NCBI GenBank assembly: GCA_020026035.1
Contig: JAHHRC010000004.1
Coordinates: 1 to 42,895, forward strand
Reading direction: 5' to 3'
DNA length: 42,895 nucleotides
Origin: Erysipelotrichaceae bacterium
GTDB taxonomy: Bacteria > Bacillota_I > Bacilli_A > Erysipelotrichales > Erysipelotrichaceae
Shown here: positions 25,821 to 33,889 of the stretch, one piece after another
How positions within the stretch are numbered: position 1 is the stretch's first letter
Layout of the letters: each line of letters opens with the position of its first letter
Program-made: the position numbers and the translations under genes
Notes under the pieces: generated by a model
Database searches by the model: none
What the model saw: the letters and a program-made list of their open reading frames with translations, nothing else
What the model was told of the DNA's origin: nothing

Positions 25821-26483
25821 ATGACAGTTATAACAATCAAACGAACATTACCAGAGATCTTAAGACATATTCAATCGATTCCAAATGAGTTGCGTCTTAA
25901 TTTAAAGGGCGCAAGTGAAGAAGAGAAGATTGATGTGTTTGAAGAAATGAAGAATGCGTTGCGTTTTGATATTATGGATGTATGTTCGAAGAATTATGCA
26001 GTTGAACAAATGGATGCACAGCTTGTAGAGTTGGAACATGAAGTGAATCAAGAAATTGAAGAAGGCTTTGCGATGCTACAGAAGATGCATTTGTTTGAAG
26101 ATGCAAAGCTTGAGGATATGCGTCGATCTTTCAAAAATGAAGAAGAAGCGTGTGCGTTTATCATCGAAGTAGCAAGTGAGTTTCTCTTTGATCTAGGTAG
26201 TAAGTTTTCGATTATGATGAATGAAAAGATCGAGAAGAAAAAGAGGTCTAAGAAGGAAGACATTGAAATGGTTCTAATGAATGAAGGCAATGGCTTAGAC
26301 TTAGACGATGTGACTTCGCAAGTGATTCGTTTGGATGGCGATGATGATATGGTAGCTCAACTAAAAGGAGCACTTTCCAAAGAGGCGTTAGAAACCCTCG
26401 TTGGAACATTAGAATCGCATTTAAAACAGATGAAAGAAATCTTAAAAGAAGACGAAGAAGAAAGCTTGATTAAGTTATCGTAG
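25821..26483 (+). CDS. Acidic helical protein of unknown function
   Basis: I do not recognise this 220-residue protein. It has no signal peptide or membrane segment, so it is unlikely to be a LanI immunity lipoprotein. It is rich in Glu, Lys and Met, largely helical, with a central coiled-coil-like part (about 60-150) and an acidic C-terminus. AAGGAG precedes the ATG by 7 bases. Codon use (CGT for Arg, few ATA) is like the household genes rather than the lantibiotic cluster, so it probably belongs to the original chromosome. No own promoter is obvious; readthrough from lanT is possible. A strong terminator follows. Confidence 0.7.
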   Translation: MTVITIKRTLPEILRHIQSIPNELRLNLKGASEEEKIDVFEEMKNALRFDIMDVCSKNYAVEQMDAQLVELEHEVNQEIEEGFAMLQKMHLFEDAKLEDMRRSFKNEEEACAFIIEVASEFLFDLGSKFSIMMNEKIEKKKRSKKEDIEMVLMNEGNGLDLDDVTSQVIRLDGDDDMVAQLKGALSKEALETLVGTLESHLKQMKEILKEDEEESLIKLS

Positions 26484-26485
26484 AA

Positions 26486-26516
26486 AGTGTGAATGTTTGG
26501 AAACATTCGCTTTTTC
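26486..26516 (+). terminator. Intrinsic terminator
   Basis: GAATGTTT (26491-26498) and AAACATTC (26501-26508) form the stem, with outer A/T pairs and TTTTT from 26511. Confidence 0.85.
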
Positions 26517-26522
26517 TTTGCC

Positions 26523-26550
26523 TTGTTGTAGGTGGTTTTTATGGTATACT
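26523..26550 (+). promoter_or_regulatory. Predicted promoter of the rsuA-type gene
   Basis: TTGTTG (26523-26528), a 16-base spacer and an extended -10 TGGTATACT (hexamer 26545-26550). Confidence 0.7.
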
Positions 26551-26584
26551 AGTCAAACCGGAAAGAAATAAGTAGAGGTTTTAC

Positions 26585-27283
26585 ATGAGACTAGATAAAT
26601 ATTTAGCTGACATGGGTGTTGGTACAAGAAGTGAAGTAAAGAAATTGATGAAAAAGGGATATGTGACAGTAAACGATGCGGTTATTAAAAATGGTGCCTT
26701 TCAGGTAGAACCAAATGTTGATATGGTCATCTTTAATGACATTCCTGTGTTTTATCAAGAATTTGTGTATTACATGATGCATAAGCCAGAGAATTATGTA
26801 TCAAGCACAAGAGATGATTCCTTAACGGTATTAGACTTAATGATGGAACCATATAAGGGGTTATTCCCTTGTGGGCGTTTGGATAAAGACACAACAGGAT
26901 TATTGTTAATTACGAATGATGGGCAATTAGCACATAAACTCTTGTCGCCAAATCACCATGTAGAAAAGGAATATCTGGTCCATAGTGATCATCCACTTAC
27001 CAAAGAAGATATGGAATTATTTGAACGTGGTATGACGATTGATGGAAATGAAGAAGTAAAACCTGCGAAGATTATGGAAACGGGTGATTGTGAATACCAT
27101 TTGATTATCAAAGAGGGAAAGTATCACCAAATCAAACGTATGTATCAAGCGGTTGGAAATGAAGTTGTGAAACTAAAACGACTACGTATGAAAAACCTGG
27201 TACTCGATGAAACGTTAGCACCAGGTGAATATCGTGCATTAAGCAAAGAAGAGCTTGATGCGCTTAAAGAATTTGGTTGTTAA
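26585..27283 (+). CDS. rsuA: rRNA pseudouridine synthase, RsuA/RluB family
   Basis: The enzyme isomerises a uridine in rRNA; the RsuA group acts on U516 of 16S rRNA. The 232-residue protein has an N-terminal S4 RNA-binding domain (MRLDKYLADMGVGTRSEVKK) and the catalytic GRLDKDTTGLLL with D100. The KYHQIKRM motif near residue 180 is the conserved Arg/Lys region of the family. Length and the single S4 domain fit RsuA, but RluB or RluE specificity cannot be excluded. Its 3' end overlaps the convergent ispH gene by 20 bases. Confidence 0.92.
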   Translation: MRLDKYLADMGVGTRSEVKKLMKKGYVTVNDAVIKNGAFQVEPNVDMVIFNDIPVFYQEFVYYMMHKPENYVSSTRDDSLTVLDLMMEPYKGLFPCGRLDKDTTGLLLITNDGQLAHKLLSPNHHVEKEYLVHSDHPLTKEDMELFERGMTIDGNEEVKPAKIMETGDCEYHLIIKEGKYHQIKRMYQAVGNEVVKLKRLRMKNLVLDETLAPGEYRALSKEELDALKEFGC

Positions 27284-28169
27284 GAGATGTTGGAATGGTT
27301 AAGACATTGCTAGAAGCATAGTCTTCTAAACATGTAATGACTTGATTGGTTAATGCTGTAGGTGTAGAGGAGCCGCTTGTGACTGCGATTCGCTTTGCAC
27401 CTTTTAACATGTCTTCTTGTAAACATTGCACATCATCAATCAAGTAACATCTATGAATATTGGCCATTTTGCCAATTTCTTTGAGTTGGTTGGAATTGTT
27501 CGAATGGGGATCTCCGACAACGATTAAGACATCGACATCTTTTAAGTTTAAAACTGCCATTTGCCGAATGGTTGTCGCATTGCAAATTTCTGGTGCAGTC
27601 TTGGCGTTTGGATAGGCTTTGATGCAAGCGTCAATCAAAGACTTTGTGTCTAATAGAGAAAGGGTTGTTTGACAAGTGATTAAGATATTTTCTAAAGAAG
27701 GTAAGTGTTTTAAATCTTCTTCTTTGGAAATTAAGTGCACCCGGTTGCTTAACCCAACTACACCTTCGGCTTCAGGGTGGTGTGGTTTTCCGATGTATAA
27801 AACATCGCCATTGCATACGTGTTTGCGTACGAGGTCATGCGTTTTTGAGACGTCTTTACATGTTGCATCGACGATTGTTAAGCCTTTTTCTTTTGCTTTT
27901 TGATACACGGTATCGGAGACTCCATGAGCTGTGAAGATAACAATGCCTTCTTCGATTTCATCTAAGAGTTCTAAGCGGGTTTTGCCTTTGGCTTCTAAGG
28001 TATGAATGCCAAGGTCCTTACATGCTTGTACAACATGCTTGTTATGAACGATCATACCAAGCATTGAAACACGTGTATTTGGGTTTTCTTTCACAGTCTT
28101 TTGGGCAGTCATGATGGCTTTTACAACTCCTTGACAATAACCGCGAGGGGATACGCTAATGATTTCCAT
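27264..28169 (-). CDS. ispH: 4-hydroxy-3-methylbut-2-enyl diphosphate reductase
   Basis: IspH makes IPP and DMAPP in the last step of the MEP isoprenoid pathway using a 4Fe-4S cluster. The 301-residue protein has the three cluster cysteines C12 (PRGYCQGV), C104 (DATC) and C196 (EICNATT), the substrate histidines H42, H82 and H130/H131, and the proton-donor E133 (HPEAEG). GGAAAGGAA lies before the start. ispG, the preceding enzyme of the pathway, is 3.5 kb away on the same strand. The gene is divergent from the DEAD-box helicase gene and runs tail to tail into rsuA with no room for a separate terminator. Confidence 0.95.
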   Translation of the reverse strand: MEIISVSPRGYCQGVVKAIMTAQKTVKENPNTRVSMLGMIVHNKHVVQACKDLGIHTLEAKGKTRLELLDEIEEGIVIFTAHGVSDTVYQKAKEKGLTIVDATCKDVSKTHDLVRKHVCNGDVLYIGKPHHPEAEGVVGLSNRVHLISKEEDLKHLPSLENILITCQTTLSLLDTKSLIDACIKAYPNAKTAPEICNATTIRQMAVLNLKDVDVLIVVGDPHSNNSNQLKEIGKMANIHRCYLIDDVQCLQEDMLKGAKRIAVTSGSSTPTALTNQVITCLEDYASSNVLTIPTSLNNQIL

Positions 28170-28181
28170 TTTCTAAATTCC

Positions 28182-28210
28182 TTTCCAACTACACAATTTC
28201 TAAGTATAAT
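28182..28210 (+). promoter_or_regulatory. Possible promoter of the DEAD-box helicase gene
   Basis: TTTCCA (28182-28187) and a consensus TATAAT (28205-28210) are 17 bases apart, giving an mRNA leader of about 120 bases. The opposite strand has a TATACT in the same place for ispH, so divergent promoters may overlap. Confidence 0.45.
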
Positions 28211-28247
28211 CATTGTACAGTCAATAATCTTATTATAGTGATTTTTG

Positions 28248-28338
28248 CCAGCAATCCAAACATTTCTGCTGGTTTTGATCCAGTAGATAGCATTTGAATG
28301 TTTGTATTTGAAAGGAGGCAAGCCATATTTTATATGGC
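28248..28338 (+). promoter_or_regulatory. Structured leader of the DEAD-box helicase gene
   Basis: CCAGCA (28248-28253) pairs with TGCTGG (28267-28272), followed by TTTT. CAAACATT in its loop (28257-28264) is complementary to AATGTTTG (28297-28304), which would form a pseudoknot. A strong AAAGGAGG (28311-28318) is followed by a perfect hairpin GCCATAT/ATATGGC (28322-28328/28332-28338) that ends right at the ATG. The hairpin separates the ribosome binding site from the start codon and, when folded, brings them close. Confidence 0.55.
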
Positions 28339-29718
28339 ATGTTACGTATGAAAAGATTTGAAGATTTTAATTTAAAACCAACAACCATGGAGTTTTTAAA
28401 ACGAAATGGATTTGAAACACCAACCCCAATCCAAGAAGAGATTATCCCAACTGCATTAAGAGGGAAAGATGTCATTGGATTGTCCAAAACAGGTACGGGG
28501 AAAACCCATGCCTTCTTAGTTCCAATTATGGAAAAGGTAGATTCCTCCTTAGAACGTGTGCAGGCGGTGATTACAGCACCTACAAGAGAGCTTGCAAATC
28601 AGATTTATGACAAGGCAAAAGTCATGCAAGAAATTGATCCGAATTTGATTGTACGTTTGTATGTCGGTGGTACAGATCGTGATAAAGCGATTGATAAATT
28701 ATCGGAAACACAACCACATATTGTTATTGGTACACCAGGTCGTATTAAGGACTTGTTCTTAGAGGCAAGTGCATTGCGTTTAGACTTAGCGGATACCTTT
28801 GTCATTGACGAAGCGGATATGACCTTAGAATTTGGATTCTTAGATGATATCGATGCCTTTGCAGGACGTATGGGCGATGATTTACAAATGATGGCCTTTT
28901 CAGCGACGATGCCGGAACAATTAAAGCCATTTATTAATAAGTATATGCATCATCCACTCACAACACGTATTGGAAGTGAAGAACGCTTTAATCCAAACAT
29001 CCGTCATATTTTAGTTCCTTGTCATCACCATAGTTATGAAAAGACGATTCTAAATATGTTGGGTGGATTCCAACCATATGTTTGCTTGATCTTTGCCAAT
29101 ACTCGTGAAACAGCAGCTTCGATTGCTGAGGCATTGCGTAAGGATGGAAAGAATGTGTCGGAGTTACACGGTGGTCTTGAAAGCCGTAAGCGTAAACAAG
29201 CGATGAAGGAAATCGCACTTGGAATTAATCAATATGTTGTATGTTCTGACTTAGCAGCACGTGGAATTGACTTAGACAGTGTGACACATGTTATTTCCTG
29301 TGGCTTCCCACAAGATTTGGAATATTACATTCACCGTGCCGGTCGTTCTGGTCGTGGTGGTAGTGATGGTGTATGTTATGCCCTATACAAAGACGATGAC
29401 TATCGTTCCATTCGGTCCCTACAACGTACGGGAATTCAATTTGAACACAAGCGCTTTAAGAATGGCGAATGGGTAAGCCTACGTCCATTTGGAGCGAAAG
29501 CACAAGCAAGTGATCCAGAAATGGATAAAGAAATTTCCAAGCTAAACACAAAGAAAAAGACCAAGGTAAAACCTGGTTATAAGAAAAAGCGTCAAAAGGA
29601 AATTGAACGTCTAAAACAAAAGAAGAAACGTGAATTCATTCGTTCAAAGATCAAAGAAGAAAAGAAAGCACGTTATAAAGAGGCAGCTCGTAAGAAGAAA
29701 AACGGTGAGTGGATCTAA
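28339..29718 (+). CDS. cshB: DEAD-box ATP-dependent RNA helicase (CshB-like)
   Basis: The 459-residue protein unwinds RNA and probably aids ribosome assembly or mRNA turnover in the cold. It shows FEDFNLKP with the Q motif (TPTPIQEE), motif I SKTGTGKT, Ia APTRELA, Ib TPGR, II DEAD written here as IDEAD, III SAT, and VI HRAGRSGRGG. A basic Lys/Arg-rich tail of about 80 residues should bind RNA. Gene order ispH, helicase, nfo matches the B. subtilis ispH-cshB-nfo region, which supports CshB. ATG 28339 and ATG 28348 are both in frame; the AAAGGAGG is 20 or 29 bases upstream with a hairpin in between. Confidence 0.92.
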   Translation: MLRMKRFEDFNLKPTTMEFLKRNGFETPTPIQEEIIPTALRGKDVIGLSKTGTGKTHAFLVPIMEKVDSSLERVQAVITAPTRELANQIYDKAKVMQEIDPNLIVRLYVGGTDRDKAIDKLSETQPHIVIGTPGRIKDLFLEASALRLDLADTFVIDEADMTLEFGFLDDIDAFAGRMGDDLQMMAFSATMPEQLKPFINKYMHHPLTTRIGSEERFNPNIRHILVPCHHHSYEKTILNMLGGFQPYVCLIFANTRETAASIAEALRKDGKNVSELHGGLESRKRKQAMKEIALGINQYVVCSDLAARGIDLDSVTHVISCGFPQDLEYYIHRAGRSGRGGSDGVCYALYKDDDYRSIRSLQRTGIQFEHKRFKNGEWVSLRPFGAKAQASDPEMDKEISKLNTKKKTKVKPGYKKKRQKEIERLKQKKKREFIRSKIKEEKKARYKEAARKKKNGEWI

Positions 29719-30593
29719 TGTTACTGGGATGTCACGTAGGTATGAAAGCACCGAAGTACTTAGTAGGGAGTGTCGAAGAGGCACTATCTTACGGTGCAAA
29801 TGCCTTAATGGTGTATACAGGTGCACCACAGAATACAAGAAGATCACCAATTGAAAAGCTACAAGTCGAAAAAGCACAGGCACTTATGATGGAACATGGA
29901 ATTCCAATGGAACGTATGATTGTCCATGCGCCTTACTTAATCAATCTTGCAAATGCCGCAAAGAAAGAAGTCTCTGACTTAGCGACAAGCTTTTTAGAAT
30001 CGGAAGTACAAAGAACACATGAAATTGGCGCAAAGTATATCGTTGTCCATCCTGGTTCTTTTACAACAACCGATTTAGATACCGGATTGAATCAAGTCAT
30101 TGCCCAATTAAATTCGTTAAAAGACATTCCCGATGGCATTATGATTCTTTTAGAAACGATGGCAGGTAAGGGAAGTGAAGTAGGTTATGACTTTGCCCAA
30201 TTAGCCTATATCATTGACCATTTAGACTTAAAGGAACACTTTGGTGTTTGTTTAGATACCTGTCATATCAACGATGCAGGTTATGATTTAAATGACTTTG
30301 ATGTCATCTTAGACGAGTTTGATCAAACCGTAGGACTTGATCGTTTGCGTGTTGTTCATTTGAATGATTCGAAAAATGAAAAAGGTGCTCGTAAAGATCG
30401 TCATGCCAATATTGGACTTGGTACGATTGGCTTTGAAGCCTTGTACAATGTTGCAAGTAATCCACGTATCGAACATGTTGTAAAGATCTTAGAAACACCA
30501 TATATCAATAAAAAAGCTCCATATGCAATTGAGATTGATATGTTACAAAACAAGCAATTCGATTCATCACGCTTGCTTGCATTAGAACAGTAA
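29718..30593 (+). CDS. nfo: Endonuclease IV (AP endonuclease)
   Basis: Endonuclease IV cuts DNA at abasic sites in base-excision repair and uses three zinc ions. The 291-residue protein keeps the zinc-ligand motifs: VHAPYLINLA, YIVVHPGS, ILLETMAGKG, GVCLDTCHINDAG, VVHLNDSKNEKG, RKDRHANIGLG and KILETPY. The ATG at 29718 overlaps the stop of the helicase gene (TAATG) and follows GGTGAG, so I prefer it to the GTG at 29709. It is cotranscribed with the helicase and ends at a terminator shared with ispG. Confidence 0.94.
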   Translation: MLLGCHVGMKAPKYLVGSVEEALSYGANALMVYTGAPQNTRRSPIEKLQVEKAQALMMEHGIPMERMIVHAPYLINLANAAKKEVSDLATSFLESEVQRTHEIGAKYIVVHPGSFTTTDLDTGLNQVIAQLNSLKDIPDGIMILLETMAGKGSEVGYDFAQLAYIIDHLDLKEHFGVCLDTCHINDAGYDLNDFDVILDEFDQTVGLDRLRVVHLNDSKNEKGARKDRHANIGLGTIGFEALYNVASNPRIEHVVKILETPYINKKAPYAIEIDMLQNKQFDSSRLLALEQ

Positions 30594-30616
30594 AAAGAGT
30601 CGCTAGGACTCTTTTT
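30592..30616. terminator. Bidirectional terminator between nfo and ispG
   Basis: AAAAAGAGTC (30592-30601) and GACTCTTTTT (30607-30616) form a perfect 10-bp stem with a GCTAG loop; T runs are present on both strands. It overlaps the stop codons of both convergent genes. Confidence 0.9.
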
Positions 30617-31679
30617 CAGTTTCGGATGTAATAAACTTTTGAATTTCTTCTTTTAAGGCTTCTACAAGTTTGTCTTGTGGTACTTGTCTTATAACTTTAC
30701 CGTGCTTAAATAAGATACCAGAATCCTTTGATCCAGCAATCCCAATATCCGCACGTGCAGCTTCTTGCATACCGTTAACAGGACAACCCATAACGGCAAC
30801 AGTGATATCGGATTGAATCGTTGCAAGATAATCTTCCATTTCCTTCACAATTGGTAACATATCGTATTGAATACGCCCACAAGTAGGACAGGAGATTAAG
30901 TCAGGGACATTTTTGACTAAATCAAAGGCTTTTAGCAATTGCTTGGCAATGATCATTTCATCTTGCGGAGGACCAGATACCGATACACGGATGGTATCTC
31001 CTAAGCCTTGGTGTAGTAAAACGCCTAAGGCAGCGGATGATTTGACTGCTGATTCCGCAAAGCCTCCAGCTTCCGTTACACCAAGATGTAATGGGTAAGA
31101 AAAGACTTCGGCAGCCTTTGTATAAGCATCAATGGTCAATGCGACATTGGATGACTTAAAGGATAGACAAATGTCATAGAAGTCTAAGTCTTCTAAGATT
31201 TGTACATGACGTTTGGCAGATTCTACCATGGCTTCTGCGCATGGTTCGCCATATTTTTCGAGTAAGTTTTTTTCTAAGCTACCGGAATTGATTCCAATAC
31301 GAATCGGGATCTTTTTTTCTTTGCAAGCTTTTACAACAGCTTCGGTATGTTCTTTTGATCCAATATTTCCTGGGTTGATGCGAATGGCATCGACACCAGC
31401 TTCAATCGCTTCTAAAGCGAGTAAATAGTTAAAGTGAATGTCTGCTACAAGAGGGACATGAATGTGCTTTTTCAATTCTTTGATGGCTCTTGCGTCTTCT
31501 TGGTCTAATACGGCAATACGGACGATTTCACAGCCTTTTTCTTCTAATTCATTGATTTGCGCAGCACTACGCTCGATATCTTTTGCTGGTACGTTTGTCA
31601 TGGATTGTAAAACACATTTGTTTTGCCCACCAACTTGGACGTTACCAACATAAATCGGTCTTGTTTCTATACGTTTCAT
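30603..31679 (-). CDS. ispG: 4-hydroxy-3-methylbut-2-en-1-yl diphosphate synthase
   Basis: IspG converts MEcPP to HMBPP in the MEP pathway with a 4Fe-4S cluster, the step before IspH. The 358-residue protein starts at MKRIETRPIYVGNVQVGG and contains the TIM-barrel motifs LVADIHFNYLLALEA and IRINPGNIGSKE, and the cluster ligands CPTC and GCPVNG in the C-terminal domain. I chose the ATG at 31679 because GGAGGA lies 7 bases before it; a longer reading from 31706 lacks a ribosome binding site. Confidence 0.95.
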   Translation of the reverse strand: MKRIETRPIYVGNVQVGGQNKCVLQSMTNVPAKDIERSAAQINELEEKGCEIVRIAVLDQEDARAIKELKKHIHVPLVADIHFNYLLALEAIEAGVDAIRINPGNIGSKEHTEAVVKACKEKKIPIRIGINSGSLEKNLLEKYGEPCAEAMVESAKRHVQILEDLDFYDICLSFKSSNVALTIDAYTKAAEVFSYPLHLGVTEAGGFAESAVKSSAALGVLLHQGLGDTIRVSVSGPPQDEMIIAKQLLKAFDLVKNVPDLISCPTCGRIQYDMLPIVKEMEDYLATIQSDITVAVMGCPVNGMQEAARADIGIAGSKDSGILFKHGKVIRQVPQDKLVEALKEEIQKFITSETEKES

Positions 31680-31767
31680 AAAAATCCTCCAAGGTTTATT
31701 ATACACGTTTTAAATGGAAGAGAAAGAAAACGAGAGGAAATGGCAAGGATCTAGGAAAATATTTTAT

Positions 31768-31795
31768 TTGAAATTGGAATTGAGTATGTTATACT
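31768..31795 (+). promoter_or_regulatory. Sigma-A promoter of rpmG
   Basis: TTGAAA (31768-31773), 16-base spacer and extended -10 TGTTATACT (hexamer 31790-31795). Confidence 0.8.
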
Positions 31796-31826
31796 TTTCA
31801 TGCATTAATAACAGGAGGTAATGAAC

Positions 31827-31979
31827 ATGGCAAGAGAAAATATCACCCTAAAGTGCACAGAATGTGGTGAAGAAAACTATATCAGCACACGTAACAAGCG
31901 TACACATACTGAAAAGTTCGAAGTAAACAAGTACTGCTCACGTTGCAATAAAATGACTCATCATAAGGAGAAAAAATAA
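31827..31979 (+). CDS. rpmG: 50S ribosomal protein L33
   Basis: The 50-residue protein was found by reading the sequence directly. It begins MARENITLKC and has four Cys (C10, C13, C37, C40) arranged as a zinc ribbon, so it is the zinc-binding (C+) form of L33. AGGAGG lies 8 bases before the ATG at 31827; the in-frame ATG at 31821 is too close to that site. It has its own promoter, and the terminator overlaps its stop codon. Bacteria often have a zinc-free second copy for zinc starvation; none is in this window. Confidence 0.95.
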   Translation: MARENITLKCTECGEENYISTRNKRTHTEKFEVNKYCSRCNKMTHHKEKK

Positions 31980-31996
31980 CCTCAGGGTTATTTTTT
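31971..31996 (+). terminator. Intrinsic terminator of rpmG
   Basis: AAAAAATAACC pairs with GGTTATTTTTT around a TCAG loop. The stem includes the rpmG stop codon. Confidence 0.85.
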
Positions 31997-32008
31997 GTTT
32001 AAACGCTT

Positions 32009-32611
32009 ATGAAGTTAGACATTTTACCAATTGGCTTGTATGGAGAAAACACCTATGTCTTACATAAAAATGGACATGTGTTGTTTATTGACCCAGGAAG
32101 GTTTGCCAAAGAAATCATTCGCTATGTGAAAAAGGATGAGGTTGTCGATGGGATTGTTTTAACCCATGGACATGAAGATCATACTGGAGCGGTGGATGAT
32201 TTAGCGGAGCACTATGGTTGTAAGGTGTATATGCATCCAAATGATTTGATCTTAACGGACGCTTCAAAGGGTGTAAAAAAGCGTGGCTATGAAGCACCGA
32301 TCTATGCACCGATTGAACCATTGGTGGATGGGCAAATGAAGATTGGTAGCTTCCATCTTACCATCTATGAAACACCAGGGCATACCCGTGGATCTTGTTT
32401 GATTCAATACAAACAGTCCTTATTTACGGGGGATACCTTATTCCAAAATTCGATTGGAAGAACGGATTTATTTACTGGCGATATGATGCAGATGATGCAA
32501 ACATTAGTCTTTATTAAATCACTTCCAAATGAGCTTGTCGTATATCCAGGACATGGTCCAGCAAGTACGATCGCGAAAGAAAAACGAATGAATCCATACT
32601 TAAATGCGTAA
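32009..32611 (+). CDS. Metallo-beta-lactamase-fold hydrolase (YqgX/glyoxalase II-like)
   Basis: The 200-residue protein has the two-metal site of the fold: H53, H55, D57 and H58 (THGHEDH), H125 (PGHTRGS), D142 (TGDTLF) and H182 (YPGHGP). Such small enzymes hydrolyse thioesters such as S-lactoylglutathione or related thiol adducts; the substrate here is not known. A similar gene (yqgX) is near the comG operon in B. subtilis, as here. It starts 29 bases after rpmG, partly across the rpmG terminator, and has no clear ribosome binding site, so translation may be modest. Confidence 0.88.
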   Translation: MKLDILPIGLYGENTYVLHKNGHVLFIDPGRFAKEIIRYVKKDEVVDGIVLTHGHEDHTGAVDDLAEHYGCKVYMHPNDLILTDASKGVKKRGYEAPIYAPIEPLVDGQMKIGSFHLTIYETPGHTRGSCLIQYKQSLFTGDTLFQNSIGRTDLFTGDMMQMMQTLVFIKSLPNELVVYPGHGPASTIAKEKRMNPYLNA

Positions 32612-32642
32612 AGATCGTACCTAGAAAAGATACGATCTTTTT
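32610..32642. terminator. Bidirectional terminator between the hydrolase and comG genes
   Basis: AAAGATCGTA (32610-32619) pairs with TACGATCTTT (32631-32640); T runs occur on both sides. The comG operon ends at 32642. Confidence 0.88.
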
Positions 32643-33013
32643 TATTGGATATTGCGAATGACGGTATAGTCAATGACTTGGTTCTCTTTGTATTCAATCA
32701 TGAGTGTTTCTACAACTGGTTCACTCAAATACACAAGGAGCTTTTCTTCTTGTACACGAAGATCAAAGGCGTAGGTATTGTAGGTAACACTTGCGTCTTC
32801 TAAATCGTTATTTGCTAAGTGATTTTTCACATAAGAAATCACAGCCGTTTCTGCTTGTAAGTAGGGATGAAGCTTTTGTGTTTGTTCATAGGTTTGCATT
32901 TGTGTCTTTAAATTGATTAATAAAATGCTTGTCGCAGTGATTACAAATAGGAAGATACATAGAAAGTAAGTTGACACAAAGCCTTTACGGTTGATAGGTA
33001 AGTACGGCTTCAT
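32642..33013 (-). CDS. comGG: ComGG-like minor pseudopilin
   Basis: The 123-residue protein is the last gene of the comG operon. It has a short basic leader, RKGFVSTYFLCIFLFVIT as a prepilin-like cleavage site and hydrophobic helix, then a soluble domain. The usual Glu at position +5 is absent. AAAGGA lies 8 bases before the ATG at 33013. Assignment is by position and architecture, since minor pseudopilins diverge strongly. Confidence 0.75.
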   Translation of the reverse strand: MKPYLPINRKGFVSTYFLCIFLFVITATSILLINLKTQMQTYEQTQKLHPYLQAETAVISYVKNHLANNDLEDASVTYNTYAFDLRVQEEKLLVYLSEPVVETLMIEYKENQVIDYTVIRNIQ

Positions 33014-33392
33014 AGGTTTCATCCTTTCGTTGGTATTGCAGGTATAAAACATGATTGGCTTCATAGAAATACACATCGTCAATGTCTAACAAATAGATTT
33101 GTGTACCTGGTTTTAAAATCAGCTTTTGATTGCATAAGACAAGATCACATTCCTTTTCATGATAGGTAAATGTGATGTGGTCATTCAAACATGCAACATC
33201 CTCAGCCAGTAATAACGTTCTTCGTAATTGATTCAAAGAGACTTCATCTTGGATATCTTGGTGGATTTCAAAGGAGTGTTGTAATAGGTTTAACATCGCT
33301 ACGGTTGAGGGAATAAGGATGGCAACGATGCTAAGAGCGATTAAGACTTCCGCTAGGACAAAGGCTGCTGTTTGTTTCGTCTTCGTTTTCAT
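32985..33392 (-). CDS. comGF: ComGF-like minor pseudopilin
   Basis: The 135-residue protein begins MKTKTKQTAAFVLAEVLIAL: a basic leader, a hydrophobic helix and a Glu five residues into the mature part. The soluble domain contains three Cys, which may form a disulfide as in B. subtilis ComGF. It overlaps comGE by 62 bases and comGG by 29. The open frame extends further upstream, but only this ATG places the leader correctly. Confidence 0.75.
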   Translation of the reverse strand: MKTKTKQTAAFVLAEVLIALSIVAILIPSTVAMLNLLQHSFEIHQDIQDEVSLNQLRRTLLLAEDVACLNDHITFTYHEKECDLVLCNQKLILKPGTQIYLLDIDDVYFYEANHVLYLQYQRKDETYEAVLTYQP

Positions 33393-33606
33393 CTGTTTCT
33401 TCTTGTTTTTCTTGATAGGGCATAATCTCTTGTAAAAACGTGGCATAGTCTTCATTGGCTTGTATTGTTTGGTCTTTAAGGGAATCGTAAAAGGTTTCAT
33501 ATTGCATATACGTAAGTAAAATAAGATATGCAGAAATACTTACAAGGAAGATCGCGAGAATGCAAGAGACTAAGACAAAGCCTTTATTCTTGTTGAATGA
33601 TGACAC
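33331..33606 (-). CDS. comGE: ComGE-like minor pseudopilin
   Basis: The 91-residue protein has the leader MSSFNKNKG and hydrophobic helix FVLVSCILAIFLV. The best start is the GTG at 33606, overlapping the end of comGD; a TTG at 33615 is the alternative. Upstream parts of the open frame have no prepilin-like sense. The +5 Glu is replaced by Ser. The call rests mainly on the order within the operon. Confidence 0.7.
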   Translation of the reverse strand: MSSFNKNKGFVLVSCILAIFLVSISAYLILLTYMQYETFYDSLKDQTIQANEDYATFLQEIMPYQEKQEETDENEDETNSSLCPSGSLNRS

Positions 33607-33889
33607 CTGGACCAAGTTGGATGGTGTAGGCGTTTTGATTGAAATAGATCGTTTGTGCTTTATTGACATTGCCTTTGTCATTGAAATAGATGTCCTTTTC
33701 AAATGGGGTTGTTTTTCCTTCAAGCATGGCCTTTGCTTTTGTTTGTAAGTAGGCATCGTGGAAGGTGTAGTAGTCTTCTTTAAATTCATATTGATTGGAT
33801 AGCGTTATGGTTGTTAGGATCGTTACAATCAGTAGTGCAATGAGAAGTTCAAGCATACAAGAGCCCTTATGGGATGTAAGCTTGGCCAT
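33584..33889 (-). CDS. comGD: ComGD-like pseudopilin
   Basis: The 101-residue protein starts MAKLTSHKGSCMLELLIALLIV, a prepilin peptidase site with Glu at +5 and a hydrophobic helix. The ATG at 33889 lies within the comGC 3' end. The longer open frame upstream would give an unusually long leader. It should join the pseudopilus as a minor subunit. Confidence 0.8.
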   Translation of the reverse strand: MAKLTSHKGSCMLELLIALLIVTILTTITLSNQYEFKEDYYTFHDAYLQTKAKAMLEGKTTPFEKDIYFNDKGNVNKAQTIYFNQNAYTIQLGPGVIIQQE

